DNA of 64,000 nucleotides from Streptomyces cucumeris (lineage in GTDB: Bacteria > Actinomycetota > Actinomycetes > Streptomycetales > Streptomycetaceae), in contig NZ_JANCLX010000002.1 in NCBI RefSeq assembly GCF_024295805.1, positions 369,656 to 433,655 of the forward strand. Reading direction: 5' to 3'. Shown here one piece after another: positions 15,729 through 23,479 of this stretch (its first letter is position 1; every line of letters begins with the position of its first letter). Both the position numbers and the translations under genes were made by a program. The notes beneath the pieces were generated by a model. It was not told the origin of the DNA, did no database searches, and saw nothing but the letters and a program-made list of their open reading frames with translations.

Positions 15729-18209
15729 TCAGCCGATCGCCGCCTGCATCATCCGCTTGGCGACGGCAGCCGCACGGTCGTCCCCGACGCGGGCGTCCTC
15801 CACGACCACCGCGACCGCGACCCGCTTCCCGCCGTCACGTCGCGCGTACGAGGTGAACCAACCGATCTGCCCCTCGTCCGTACCGCCGTTGGCCGTGGCC
15901 GGCTGGCCGCCGAGGTCGGCGCCGCTGATGCGGGCTGGGCGGCCCGCGCCGTCGGCGATGACGTCCGCCATCGCCGAGCGCAGCTCGCCCGCCGTCTTGG
16001 CGCTGACCACCTGGGTGGTGGCGGATTCCGGAGTCCTGCCGCGCAGGGTCTTGCCCTCGGAATCGGTCACCCGTGAGACCAGATGGGGCGCGACCAGCTT
16101 GCCGTCGTTCTCCAGCGCCGCGGACACCATCGCCAACTGGAGCGGGGTCGCCGTCACCTCGGACTGACCGAGGCCGGAGAGCGCCGTGTGCGCCTGGTCG
16201 GCGGGGTTCGGGTACTGGCTTTCGGCAGCCCGGACCGGTGTCATCTGGTCTTCTGAGTTGAAGCCGAACTTCTCCGCCATGCCGCGCAGTTTCTCCGCCC
16301 CGAGATCGGCGGCCGCCTTGGCGAACACGGTGCTGCAGGACTCGCGCAGTGCGACGCGCAGGCTGACGTTCTTGCAGTGCCCCGCGCCCTCGTTCCGCAC
16401 GACCGTGGCAGTACCGGGGAGGGCGTACGGCTCGGGGCTCTGCGTGGCCGCGTCGATCGACTCGTACAGTCCGCTCTCCAGCGCCGCCGCGGTCACCACC
16501 AGCTCGAACGTCGCACCGGGCGGATACGTCTTTCGCAGCGCGCGGTTGTGCAGCGGGGTGCCCTTGTCGTGGTTGGCCTCCAGCCACGCCTTCTGGTCCT
16601 CGGTGGTGTTCCCGGCGTAGGACGAGGGGTCGTACGACGGTCTGCTCACCATCCCGAGGATCTCGCCGTTCGAAGGATCGATGGCCACGGCCGCGCCCTT
16701 GGCGTTCCCCAACGCCTCGTACGCCGCCTTCTGCACCGCGGGATCCACGGTCGTGATGACGTTGCCCGGGGCCGTCAGCCCCTTCTCCTGGCCGTTGAGG
16801 ACCTCGCGGTACAGGCTCTCGATCCCCGTGGCGCCGAAGGACTGGGACGACTGCCCGGTCACGGGGAGGTAGAGCGCACCGTCGGTGTAGGTGCGCTGGT
16901 ACGGGAAGCTGTTCTTGGGGGTGTACCGAGAGCCGGTCACCGGCTTGCCGTCCACGATGATGTCGCCGAGGCCCTTGTTGCCGCCGCCCCCGGTGGAGCC
17001 ACCCTTGGCCCCGCCGCCCTTCTCCGAACCGGCCGCACCAGCCGAACCGTCGTCGCCCGTGAGCTGTACGACGGTGAACACCCCGCCACCGATCACCGCC
17101 AGCGCGGCCACCACGGCGAGCGCGATGCGTGCCCGCGACCGCCGCTGCGAGACGGGAGCGGGTGCGGGAACGGGGGGAGCGGAGGGTACGGGCGGGGGTG
17201 GCGTGGCCGGTACGGCGGGGGAGGAGTGCGGAACGCGCGGGTCCGGCCCATCCGGTACGGGCCTTTCCCGGGCCGCCTCCGGCCGCGGTTCCTCCTTCTC
17301 CCGCCGGGCCACATGTCCGGCGACCGCCTCGGGAAGCCACCCCCGGGAGTCCCGCTCCAACAGTTCGTCCCCGGCCAGCTCCCGGCAGATCTCGATCACC
17401 GCGGCCGGCGTCGGCCGCTCCACCGGATCCTTCGCCAGACAGCGGGACACCAGCCCCCGCAGCTCCTCCGGACAGTCGCCGAGATCCGGCTCCTCGGCCA
17501 CGATCCGGTACAGCAGCGCGTGCGACGACCCCTCGCCGAAGGCATGGGTGCCGGTGGCGGCGAAGTGGGCCAGCAGCCCGAGCGCGAAGACGTCCAGGGC
17601 CGGGCTGACCGCCCGCCCGGAGATCTGCTCCGGAGCCATGTACCCGGGTGTACCCAGCCGTTCGTCCGGCCCGGTCAGCGCCGTGGCGTCCATGGCGTGC
17701 GCGATACCGAAGTCGATGACGCGCGGCCCGTCGGAGGCCAGCAGCACGTTGGAGGGTTTCAGATCACGGTGGATCAGCCCCGCCCCGTGGATCGACTGCA
17801 GCGCCTCGGCCACTCCGGCCACCAACTGGAGCACGGTGGTCGGCGGCAGCGCACCGTGCTCGCCCACCGCGGCGCTGAGCGAGGGCCCGGCGACGTACGC
17901 GCTGACGAGCCAGGGGCGCGGACTGTCGGCGTCACTGTCGATGACGGGCGCGGTGTACGGCCCCTGCACCCGCCGCACCGCGGCGACCTCCCGCGCGAAC
18001 CGCCGCCGGAACTCCTGGTCCTGGGCGTACTCGTCACGGATCACCTTGAGCGCCACGGGCAGCCCGCCCCGGGTGTACGCCAGGTACACGGCGCCCATCC
18101 CCCCGACCCCGAGCCTGCCCCGCACCCGGTAACCGGCGATCTCCGCGGGCTCGTCCCCACCCCAAGCGTCCACTGACCCCGTCCCCCTCGGCCACAGCTC
18201 ACGGCTCAT
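15729..18209 (-). CDS. Ser/Thr protein kinase fused to a degenerate PBP transpeptidase-like sensor domain
   Basis: An 826-aa fusion. Residues 26-290 are an apparently active Hanks-type kinase: G-loop GRLGVGGMGAVY, Lys54, HRDLKPSN (D148), DFG (D166), and a GTPGYMAPEQ activation-segment end. A Pro-rich linker (310-355), a transmembrane helix (362-382) and a Gly-rich stalk lead to residues 430-826, an outside domain with the PbpA/class B transpeptidase layout. Its catalytic motifs are lost: S-x-x-K is ATFE (566-569), S-x-N is SCS (624-626) and K-T-G is replaced by ATANGG (771-776). It is therefore probably a ligand-sensing pseudo-enzyme in place of PASTA repeats, signalling peptidoglycan state to the kinase. 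Confidence 0.85.
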   Translation of the reverse strand: MSRELWPRGTGSVDAWGGDEPAEIAGYRVRGRLGVGGMGAVYLAYTRGGLPVALKVIRDEYAQDQEFRRRFAREVAAVRRVQGPYTAPVIDSDADSPRPWLVSAYVAGPSLSAAVGEHGALPPTTVLQLVAGVAEALQSIHGAGLIHRDLKPSNVLLASDGPRVIDFGIAHAMDATALTGPDERLGTPGYMAPEQISGRAVSPALDVFALGLLAHFAATGTHAFGEGSSHALLYRIVAEEPDLGDCPEELRGLVSRCLAKDPVERPTPAAVIEICRELAGDELLERDSRGWLPEAVAGHVARREKEEPRPEAARERPVPDGPDPRVPHSSPAVPATPPPPVPSAPPVPAPAPVSQRRSRARIALAVVAALAVIGGGVFTVVQLTGDDGSAGAAGSEKGGGAKGGSTGGGGNKGLGDIIVDGKPVTGSRYTPKNSFPYQRTYTDGALYLPVTGQSSQSFGATGIESLYREVLNGQEKGLTAPGNVITTVDPAVQKAAYEALGNAKGAAVAIDPSNGEILGMVSRPSYDPSSYAGNTTEDQKAWLEANHDKGTPLHNRALRKTYPPGATFELVVTAAALESGLYESIDAATQSPEPYALPGTATVVRNEGAGHCKNVSLRVALRESCSTVFAKAAADLGAEKLRGMAEKFGFNSEDQMTPVRAAESQYPNPADQAHTALSGLGQSEVTATPLQLAMVSAALENDGKLVAPHLVSRVTDSEGKTLRGRTPESATTQVVSAKTAGELRSAMADVIADGAGRPARISGADLGGQPATANGGTDEGQIGWFTSYARRDGGKRVAVAVVVEDARVGDDRAAAVAKRMMQAAIG

Positions 18210-18233
18210 GGACTGCCGCGATGGGGAATCATG

Positions 18234-19055
18234 TTAGTGGCGTGGGGCACGGCACCGTTGAAACAGCGCACACTCCAGCAGATCGGGCCCCGCGTCGGTC
18301 GGCCAGGTGTCCGTGCGGGCAAGCTGACGGGACGCGGCGTGCATGAACGCGAGGTAGACCCCGTAGCGATGGGGTGTCCAGTCCCAGTCCGCCCAGACCC
18401 AGGCCGCGATCGAGCCATCCGGATCGAGGCCGGTCTCCTGGCCCACGGCGGTCGCGAGGGACCGCATTCGGCAAGCGAGTACTCCGTCCAGGATGAGCGG
18501 GTCGGGACCGGCCGCGACCACTCCCGCCTTGCCGGCGAAGTAGAGGAACTTGGTGAAGAAGGCCGGCCCGAACCCCGAAATTGCTTTGCGTAGGGCGGCA
18601 TAGGCATCTTGTGCGCCTCGCTCGCGGAGCGCCTCGACCGCGTCGGCGAGCGCCGTAGGGTTCTCCTCCACCGCCTTCAGGATCTCCGCCAGGGTCGCGG
18701 GTCCGCTGCCTTTGGGCGAACCGCACTTGCCCTTGCCCCACACATAGGTCGCGACCAGCGCCTCCTTGTGGGCTCCTCGCTGGAGCTGGAGCGCGTCGGC
18801 GACCATCGAGGTCACGTCCGCCCGGCTGACCCAGGCGTCACCGGTGACCGAGGGGTCGGCCAGGCGCTTCGGCCACGGGGTGATGTCCACCCAGCGTGCC
18901 GGGGTGTAGCAGACGGCGTGCGGACCCGGGTTCCCCTCCGGGTACGTCGCCTTGTTCTCGGCCCACCAGTTGCCCAATGCCGCCAATTCCGCTTCGGGCA
19001 GGAGCCGGGTGGCCATCTCCCGGTCCAAGGCGTCCGCACGAGCCTGTCTGTCCAT
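18234..19055 (-). CDS. 8-oxoguanine DNA glycosylase (OGG)-fold / HhH-like protein
   Basis: A 273-aa soluble protein. The block ISGFGPAFFTKFLYFAGK followed by PLILDGVLACRM resembles the helix-hairpin-helix and catalytic Asp region of the OGG-fold glycosylase group (GFG-x-x-F-x-K ... LD). Such proteins bind or excise damaged bases. The match is by motif impression only, and the canonical lysine nucleophile of OGG is not clearly placed. ATG 19055. It lies just left of the accessory island but outside the flanking repeats. The alternative is an uncharacterised HhH DNA-binding protein. Confidence 0.5.
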   Translation of the reverse strand: MDRQARADALDREMATRLLPEAELAALGNWWAENKATYPEGNPGPHAVCYTPARWVDITPWPKRLADPSVTGDAWVSRADVTSMVADALQLQRGAHKEALVATYVWGKGKCGSPKGSGPATLAEILKAVEENPTALADAVEALRERGAQDAYAALRKAISGFGPAFFTKFLYFAGKAGVVAAGPDPLILDGVLACRMRSLATAVGQETGLDPDGSIAAWVWADWDWTPHRYGVYLAFMHAASRQLARTDTWPTDAGPDLLECALFQRCRAPRH

Positions 19056-19379
19056 GGTTCTCCCCCATACGCCGATTGCCGCGGGGTGGCGCGACCGGCG
19101 TTTCTCATCCCCACTGTCTGCTTGCGGGAGTTATCCGCTCGGCGCGGCACTTCCAAACCCGCAGGGCGGCGGACTCTGCGGCATGCCCTTGGGGCAGGGA
19201 CTGGGGACGACCGGTGCCCCGCACCGTTGGCGCCCCCGAGCAGTACGCCCAGTGGGCAGGTGCGGCAGCCGACTCCATCGAGATGGACGTACGGCCGGGG
19301 GTGAGCATGGAAGGCCACCATGCTCACCCCCCGATGGCAGGCGGTTCGGCCAGGTTCGTCGGCAGGACGGGCAGACGGA
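19056..19379. other. gene-free intergenic stretch holding a strong hairpin
   Basis: Apart from the perfect hairpin at 19297-19331 I see no gene here. Short open frames on both strands lack ribosome-binding sites and family likeness. The left part probably carries the promoter of the minus-strand OGG-fold gene. Confidence 0.5.
19297..19331. terminator. perfect 14-bp stem hairpin, probable terminator
   Basis: GGGGGTGAGCATGG (19297-19310), 7-base loop AAGGCCA, CCATGCTCACCCCC (19318-19331). It follows the minus-strand DUF6411-like gene ending at 19380, so it most likely ends that transcript. There is no U-tract, as is usual in Streptomyces. Confidence 0.65.
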
Positions 19380-19622
19380 TCAGAACGGCATGTGACCACG
19401 GGCGCGCCGACCAGCCGACCCGCTGCGACTGACAGCCCTGGAACTGCTGCGGAAAGGCTTGCTGAGAGCGCGGCCCAAAATGCCGGGGGCCTTTCCGCCG
19501 ACACGTGATCCAGCGCCGAGCGTCCGCTGCGTTCCACGTTCCGGGTGCCGGGACAGACGAGGCACGAGGAAAGCAAGGACGAGTAGAACGGCGCAGACGG
19601 CGACGATTCCCACGATCACCAT
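19380..19622 (-). CDS. small membrane protein, DUF6411-like
   Basis: An 80-aa protein starting MVIVGIVAVCAVLLVLAFLV, a single N-terminal transmembrane helix, followed by a basic Arg/Ser/Gly-rich tail ending GRRARGHMPF. This matches the small DUF6411 family of streptomycetes as I remember it. ATG 19622 has AGGAGG six bases upstream, which decides it against two upstream in-frame ATGs. The basic tail should face the cytosol. Function unknown. Confidence 0.75.
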   Translation of the reverse strand: MVIVGIVAVCAVLLVLAFLVPRLSRHPERGTQRTLGAGSRVGGKAPGILGRALSKPFRSSSRAVSRSGSAGRRARGHMPF

Positions 19623-19814
19623 GATGGTCCTCCTGAACATGAGCGGTCTCTGCCGCGTGCCCCGGAGATGCCGGGACATGCGTCACACACCGCGACGCCG
19701 CCCCATATGCGGCTGGGAAGGAGCACCGGCACCGCACGTGGACGTGTGCTGCCAGGCCCAGGTCTCGGCTGGGATCTTGAAATGGGAGAGGGCCTCCGTC
19801 AATTACTGCGCCCG

Positions 19815-20446
19815 TCAACGGGATCCGGCCTTCTCCGCGCGTTCTTCGTCCAGCAGGCGCTCAATGTCATTCCGCGCGGTGTCGAGGGCGGTGAGTATCC
19901 GTGTACGAGTCTGCTCGAATCCTGGGTCGACCTCAACGCCGAGGTCATGGCGCAGAGTGACTCTGAGCAGGTACACACCGTCGGACAGTGGGCCGCTGAA
20001 CCATGCCTTCGTCCGCTGATACGCCTCGTCGAGGTTGGGGCTGCTCGGCAACTGCTTGACGATCGAGTAGCCGACCTGGAGTGTCCTGTCGAGTTTTGAG
20101 ACCACATGCAGGACATCCTTCGAGAGTGCCATCTGTGCTTGGGAGTACTGGTCGCCCCATGCCTCTTTGGAGGATTCGAGAACTGCGTGGTCGACGTCCT
20201 CACCGCGCTCGGCCGCGTGGACCACATCTCGTCCGGCGACCCGATAAGCGCGGGCCGCAGCATTCAATTGGGCATAGAGATCCCGCTTGGCTTGCTGCGC
20301 CTGCTCATAGCGCTCTTGCTCCCGTTCACGATCGGCACGCTCGTTCTGCTCCCGGCCGGCGCGTTGGCTGAGCACTGCCCCACCAGAGTTCCGCCCAGCG
20401 TTCCTCCGACACCGATGAGTGCGACAGCAAGCGTGTTCACATCCAC
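19815..20446 (-). pseudogene. frameshifted hypothetical gene with N-terminal membrane segment
   Basis: Two reading frames together give one sensible protein. From GTG 20446, VDVNTLAVALIGVGGTLGGT reads as a hydrophobic N-terminus, but this frame then runs into unlike sequence after LVGQ (about 20375). The next frame continues with SQRAGREQNERADREREQER, a coiled charged helix, and reads to 20255-19815 as a clean C-terminal domain ending EERAEKAGSR. Streptomycetes carry many proteins with exactly this TM-then-charged-helix layout, so a single-base indel near 20370-20380 probably broke it. A sequencing error, or translation of only the C-terminal part from an internal GTG, is possible. Confidence 0.55.
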
Positions 20447-20869
20447 GGGATCCCCCAACTCGTCCATCTCTCTGCCGCATGCAGCGGCTGAACACAACAT
20501 GACAGCCGCCCCTGCCACGCCCAAGAGGCCCGTCCGCGGCGTGGCCCGGATTCGGTTCGACGATAGCGAGGAAGAGTGTTCTCCTCAGGTGAGTCCCGCC
20601 ATCGGCGGAAATGCCCTGGGATCGTGTCCACGGCTCGTGCACGGACTCCGCCACGCGGGCACTCCGGGAGGCACCCGCCAGTACATACGCGAAGACCCCG
20701 CTCTCAGCTGCTGGGCTGATGGCGGGGTCTATCACAGGTTTCGGCCAAGGTGGCGGAGGAACCCTGAAGATGCACGGACAGCGCTGCTCCCGCGATGCAC
20801 TCTCGTTAGGTTGTCAGCCTTGGGGAGGCCGGGGCGGAAGGTCTTGGCGCAGGGGGAGGCGGAGGATCG
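20447..20869. other. left island boundary, no gene
   Basis: The stretch carries the left copy of the flanking direct repeat (20620-20730) and the upstream region of the first island gene. No protein-coding gene is supported. AT content rises slightly at 20740-20800, where the promoter of the DUF262 gene is expected. Confidence 0.5.
20620..20730 (+). repeat. left flanking direct repeat of the island (attL-like)
   Basis: 111 bp from GATCGTGTCCACGGCTCGTG to GCTGATGGCGGGGTCT. It is about 85% identical by eye to 53496-53611 in the same orientation, including the shared core CTCCGGGAGGCACCCGCC and the 21-base block spanning CGCGAAGACCCCGCTCTCAG. It contains the hairpin GACCCCGC...GCGGGGTC that serves as the tRNA-Arg terminator at the other copy. 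Similarity stops abruptly after GCGGGGTCT. With the right copy it brackets the 32.8-kb defence island. Confidence 0.75.
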
Positions 20870-23416
20870 GTGGAAGCACGGGAGACAACGTTCGAGCGGC
20901 TGATTCAAGGGGACAACCAGTTTCAGATTCCGCTGTATCAGCGCACCTACAGCTGGGATGTCGACGATCACCAACGCTTGTGGGACGACCTGGTGGAGCA
21001 GGCGACGTCCGGCTTGGACGCGTCACAGGCGCCCAGTGGCCATTTCCTCGGGTCGCTGGTGCTCGATCCCCGGCCGCCCATGCCCGACACCGTGCAACGC
21101 TGGGTCGTCATCGACGGCCAGCAGCGCCTGACCACGCTGATGCTGCTTGCCTGTGCTCTTCGTGATCACGTGCGGACTTTTGACAAGACCAAGGCCGAAC
21201 TCATTCACCGTAGGTACCTGATCAACGAAGAGGACTACGGTGGCCTCGACGCCTATCGCCTGCTCCCGACACAGGCCGACCGTCCTTCGTACCTCGCATG
21301 TGTCGACAACGATCCCAGGGCGGGTGGGGACGACAGTATCGGCGTCGCCTACCGGTTCTTCCTGGCGGCGCTGGCCGAGTATGACCCCGCCGGTGAGTGG
21401 GAGACCGTTCGTCAGATCGACCAGGCGTTGCGGCACCGGCTTACGCTAGTGACGATCACCGCAGGGTCACAGGACAACGCCTTTCGAATCTTCGAGTCCC
21501 TGAACAACACAGGCAAACCGCTGAGCCAGGCCGACCTGCTGCGCAACTACGTGTTCATGCAGCTTCCGCGTCTGGGCGAGCATGTGTACGACAAGATATG
21601 GCTTCCCCTGCAGACGGAACTCGGGCCGGATCGACTGACCACTCTGGCGTGGCTGGACCTCGTTCTGCAGGGACAGTCGCGGGTCACCATCAGTGAGGTG
21701 TACCAGGGACAACAACAGCGAATGGGCCGGATCGTCGCTGCTTCCGGTGAGGAAGGGCTACGGGACGATCTGGCTCGACTCCGGCGCCTTGGTCACTTGC
21801 TCATGCGGGTCTTCGAGCCCCAGCGCGAGCCCGATGCCGAGTTGCGCACAGTGCTGCGGCGTCTTCTCCAGTGGGGCGGAGAAGCTCATTTCCCTCCGGC
21901 GCTCCATGTTCTGGACCGAGTGGATCGCGGGACGGTCGAGCCCAGGGAGGCCGTCGCAGCGCTCACCTTTGTGGAGAGCTTCCTGGTCCGGCGCATGCTC
22001 TGTCGGGAACCGTCGCACAGCGTTCGGCAGATTCTGGCCACGCTGCCTTCGGGCATTGAGCGGGACCGGGCGCTGCCGGAGGCGGTCCGTCGCTACCTGT
22101 CCGGTCCTCGACGGGGGTGGCCACGGGACGAGGACCTGCGCGAGGCGATCCGTGCCCAGCCCTTCTACTGGCAGGGCAGCAGCCGCCACCGCGCCTACGT
22201 CCTCAGGAGGTTGGAGGAGGACTACATGGCTCCGGAGCCGGTCGACTTCTCGCGGGCCTGGGCGACCATCGAGCACGTGCTTCCGCGGCGGCCAGGACAG
22301 GAATGGCTCGCCATGCTCGCCGAGGACGCCGAGGAGGGGGAGCAGGCAGAGGACCTGCACGAGGCGCTGGTTCACACTCTGGGCAATCTGACCCTCACGG
22401 GCGAGAACACACGCCTGTCCAATCACCCCTACGAGCGCAAGCAGCAGATCTTCGACCAGAGCGCCCTGCGGATGAACCGGGAGATCGCCGCTGCTGAACG
22501 CTGGGGAAGGAAGGAGATTCTCAGCCGCGCCGACCGGCTCGCCGATCGCGCGGTGCGCATGTGGCCCGGGCCTGTCGCGGGCGAAGGCGGTCAGTCCGGA
22601 GAGCGCTCAGAGTGGCTGCGGTTGAGGAAGGTACTGGCGGCATTGCCCTCCGGCAGGTGGACCACGTACAAGGATCTCGCCGCAGTAACCGGCGTCGGTT
22701 CTCCCCAGACTGTTGGAAGTTATCTGGCCAGCCGCACCGATGTCCCCAACGCCCACCGGGTGCTCCGAGCCGATGGCACGTCCTCGCCCGACTTCGCCTG
22801 GCTCGACGGCCGTACGGAGACTCAGCGGGAGGCGCTCGAGCGTGAGAGCGTCCGCTTCAACGGCGCCGTGGCGGACCCTGAGCAGAAGCTGACTGCGGAA
22901 GTGCTGGCCGGTCTAGCTGGTCTTGACACGCCACGTGAAACGGAAGAGGAGGCCGCATCAGCATCGGAGGGTACTGTCACCGACCGCGCAGAGAAATTCA
23001 GCCAGCTGCTCAGCAGCCACCACCCCGATCTCGCCGAGGCGCTGCTGGCACTGCTGCGGAAGTGGGAGACGGATGGCGGGCGGCTTGGATACGGTGCCGC
23101 CGAGGAGACGAGCTGTTCGCCGGTGTTGCGAGAAGGAAGCGGCTCGCAGGGCTCGATTTGGCCAGTGAACATCTATCCGCGGTCGGGGGTCGTCGAAGTC
23201 GTCTTCGCACATCTGGCGAGGCGGGAGCCTTTCACCAGGTCAGGGCTACTTGCGGAGCTCCGTGACCGGATCCGGGCGATTCCTGGAGTGACGCTGACCG
23301 TTCCCGATGCGGAATTGCCCCGGCGACGACCGAGCTTCCCACTAGGCGTTCTGCGCGGTGGTGGCCTGATCCGGTTCGCTGAGACGCTGGAATGGTTCCG
23401 GCAACAGAGCCTGTGA
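20870..23416 (+). CDS. DUF262-DUF1524 (GmrSD-like) protein with alkyltransferase-like domain
   Basis: An 848-aa multidomain protein. DUF262 occupies residues about 8-240, with the IDGQQR motif (81-86; NTP binding or hydrolysis in GmrS-type proteins) and FESLNNTGKPLSQADLLRNY (208-227). DUF1524, an HNH-type nuclease, covers about 440-560 with IEHVLP (467-472) and an N-L-T-L ... N-x-x-L-x-N-x-x-Y block (506-521). Residues about 581-650 form a helix-turn-helix alkyltransferase-like (MGMT/ATL) domain where the active PCHR is NAHRVL (627-632), so no methyl transfer is possible. A C-terminal domain (700-848) is unassigned. GmrSD proteins are type IV restriction enzymes against modified phage DNA. 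GTG 20870 has GGAGG at 20861. Confidence 0.85.
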   Translation: MEARETTFERLIQGDNQFQIPLYQRTYSWDVDDHQRLWDDLVEQATSGLDASQAPSGHFLGSLVLDPRPPMPDTVQRWVVIDGQQRLTTLMLLACALRDHVRTFDKTKAELIHRRYLINEEDYGGLDAYRLLPTQADRPSYLACVDNDPRAGGDDSIGVAYRFFLAALAEYDPAGEWETVRQIDQALRHRLTLVTITAGSQDNAFRIFESLNNTGKPLSQADLLRNYVFMQLPRLGEHVYDKIWLPLQTELGPDRLTTLAWLDLVLQGQSRVTISEVYQGQQQRMGRIVAASGEEGLRDDLARLRRLGHLLMRVFEPQREPDAELRTVLRRLLQWGGEAHFPPALHVLDRVDRGTVEPREAVAALTFVESFLVRRMLCREPSHSVRQILATLPSGIERDRALPEAVRRYLSGPRRGWPRDEDLREAIRAQPFYWQGSSRHRAYVLRRLEEDYMAPEPVDFSRAWATIEHVLPRRPGQEWLAMLAEDAEEGEQAEDLHEALVHTLGNLTLTGENTRLSNHPYERKQQIFDQSALRMNREIAAAERWGRKEILSRADRLADRAVRMWPGPVAGEGGQSGERSEWLRLRKVLAALPSGRWTTYKDLAAVTGVGSPQTVGSYLASRTDVPNAHRVLRADGTSSPDFAWLDGRTETQREALERESVRFNGAVADPEQKLTAEVLAGLAGLDTPRETEEEAASASEGTVTDRAEKFSQLLSSHHPDLAEALLALLRKWETDGGRLGYGAAEETSCSPVLREGSGSQGSIWPVNIYPRSGVVEVVFAHLARREPFTRSGLLAELRDRIRAIPGVTLTVPDAELPRRRPSFPLGVLRGGGLIRFAETLEWFRQQSL

Positions 23417-23479
23417 ACTATGGCAAGCACTCGCGAGGTCGGCGCCGTCCCGGCCACCTGGGCCTGGCCTCGTCGATAG

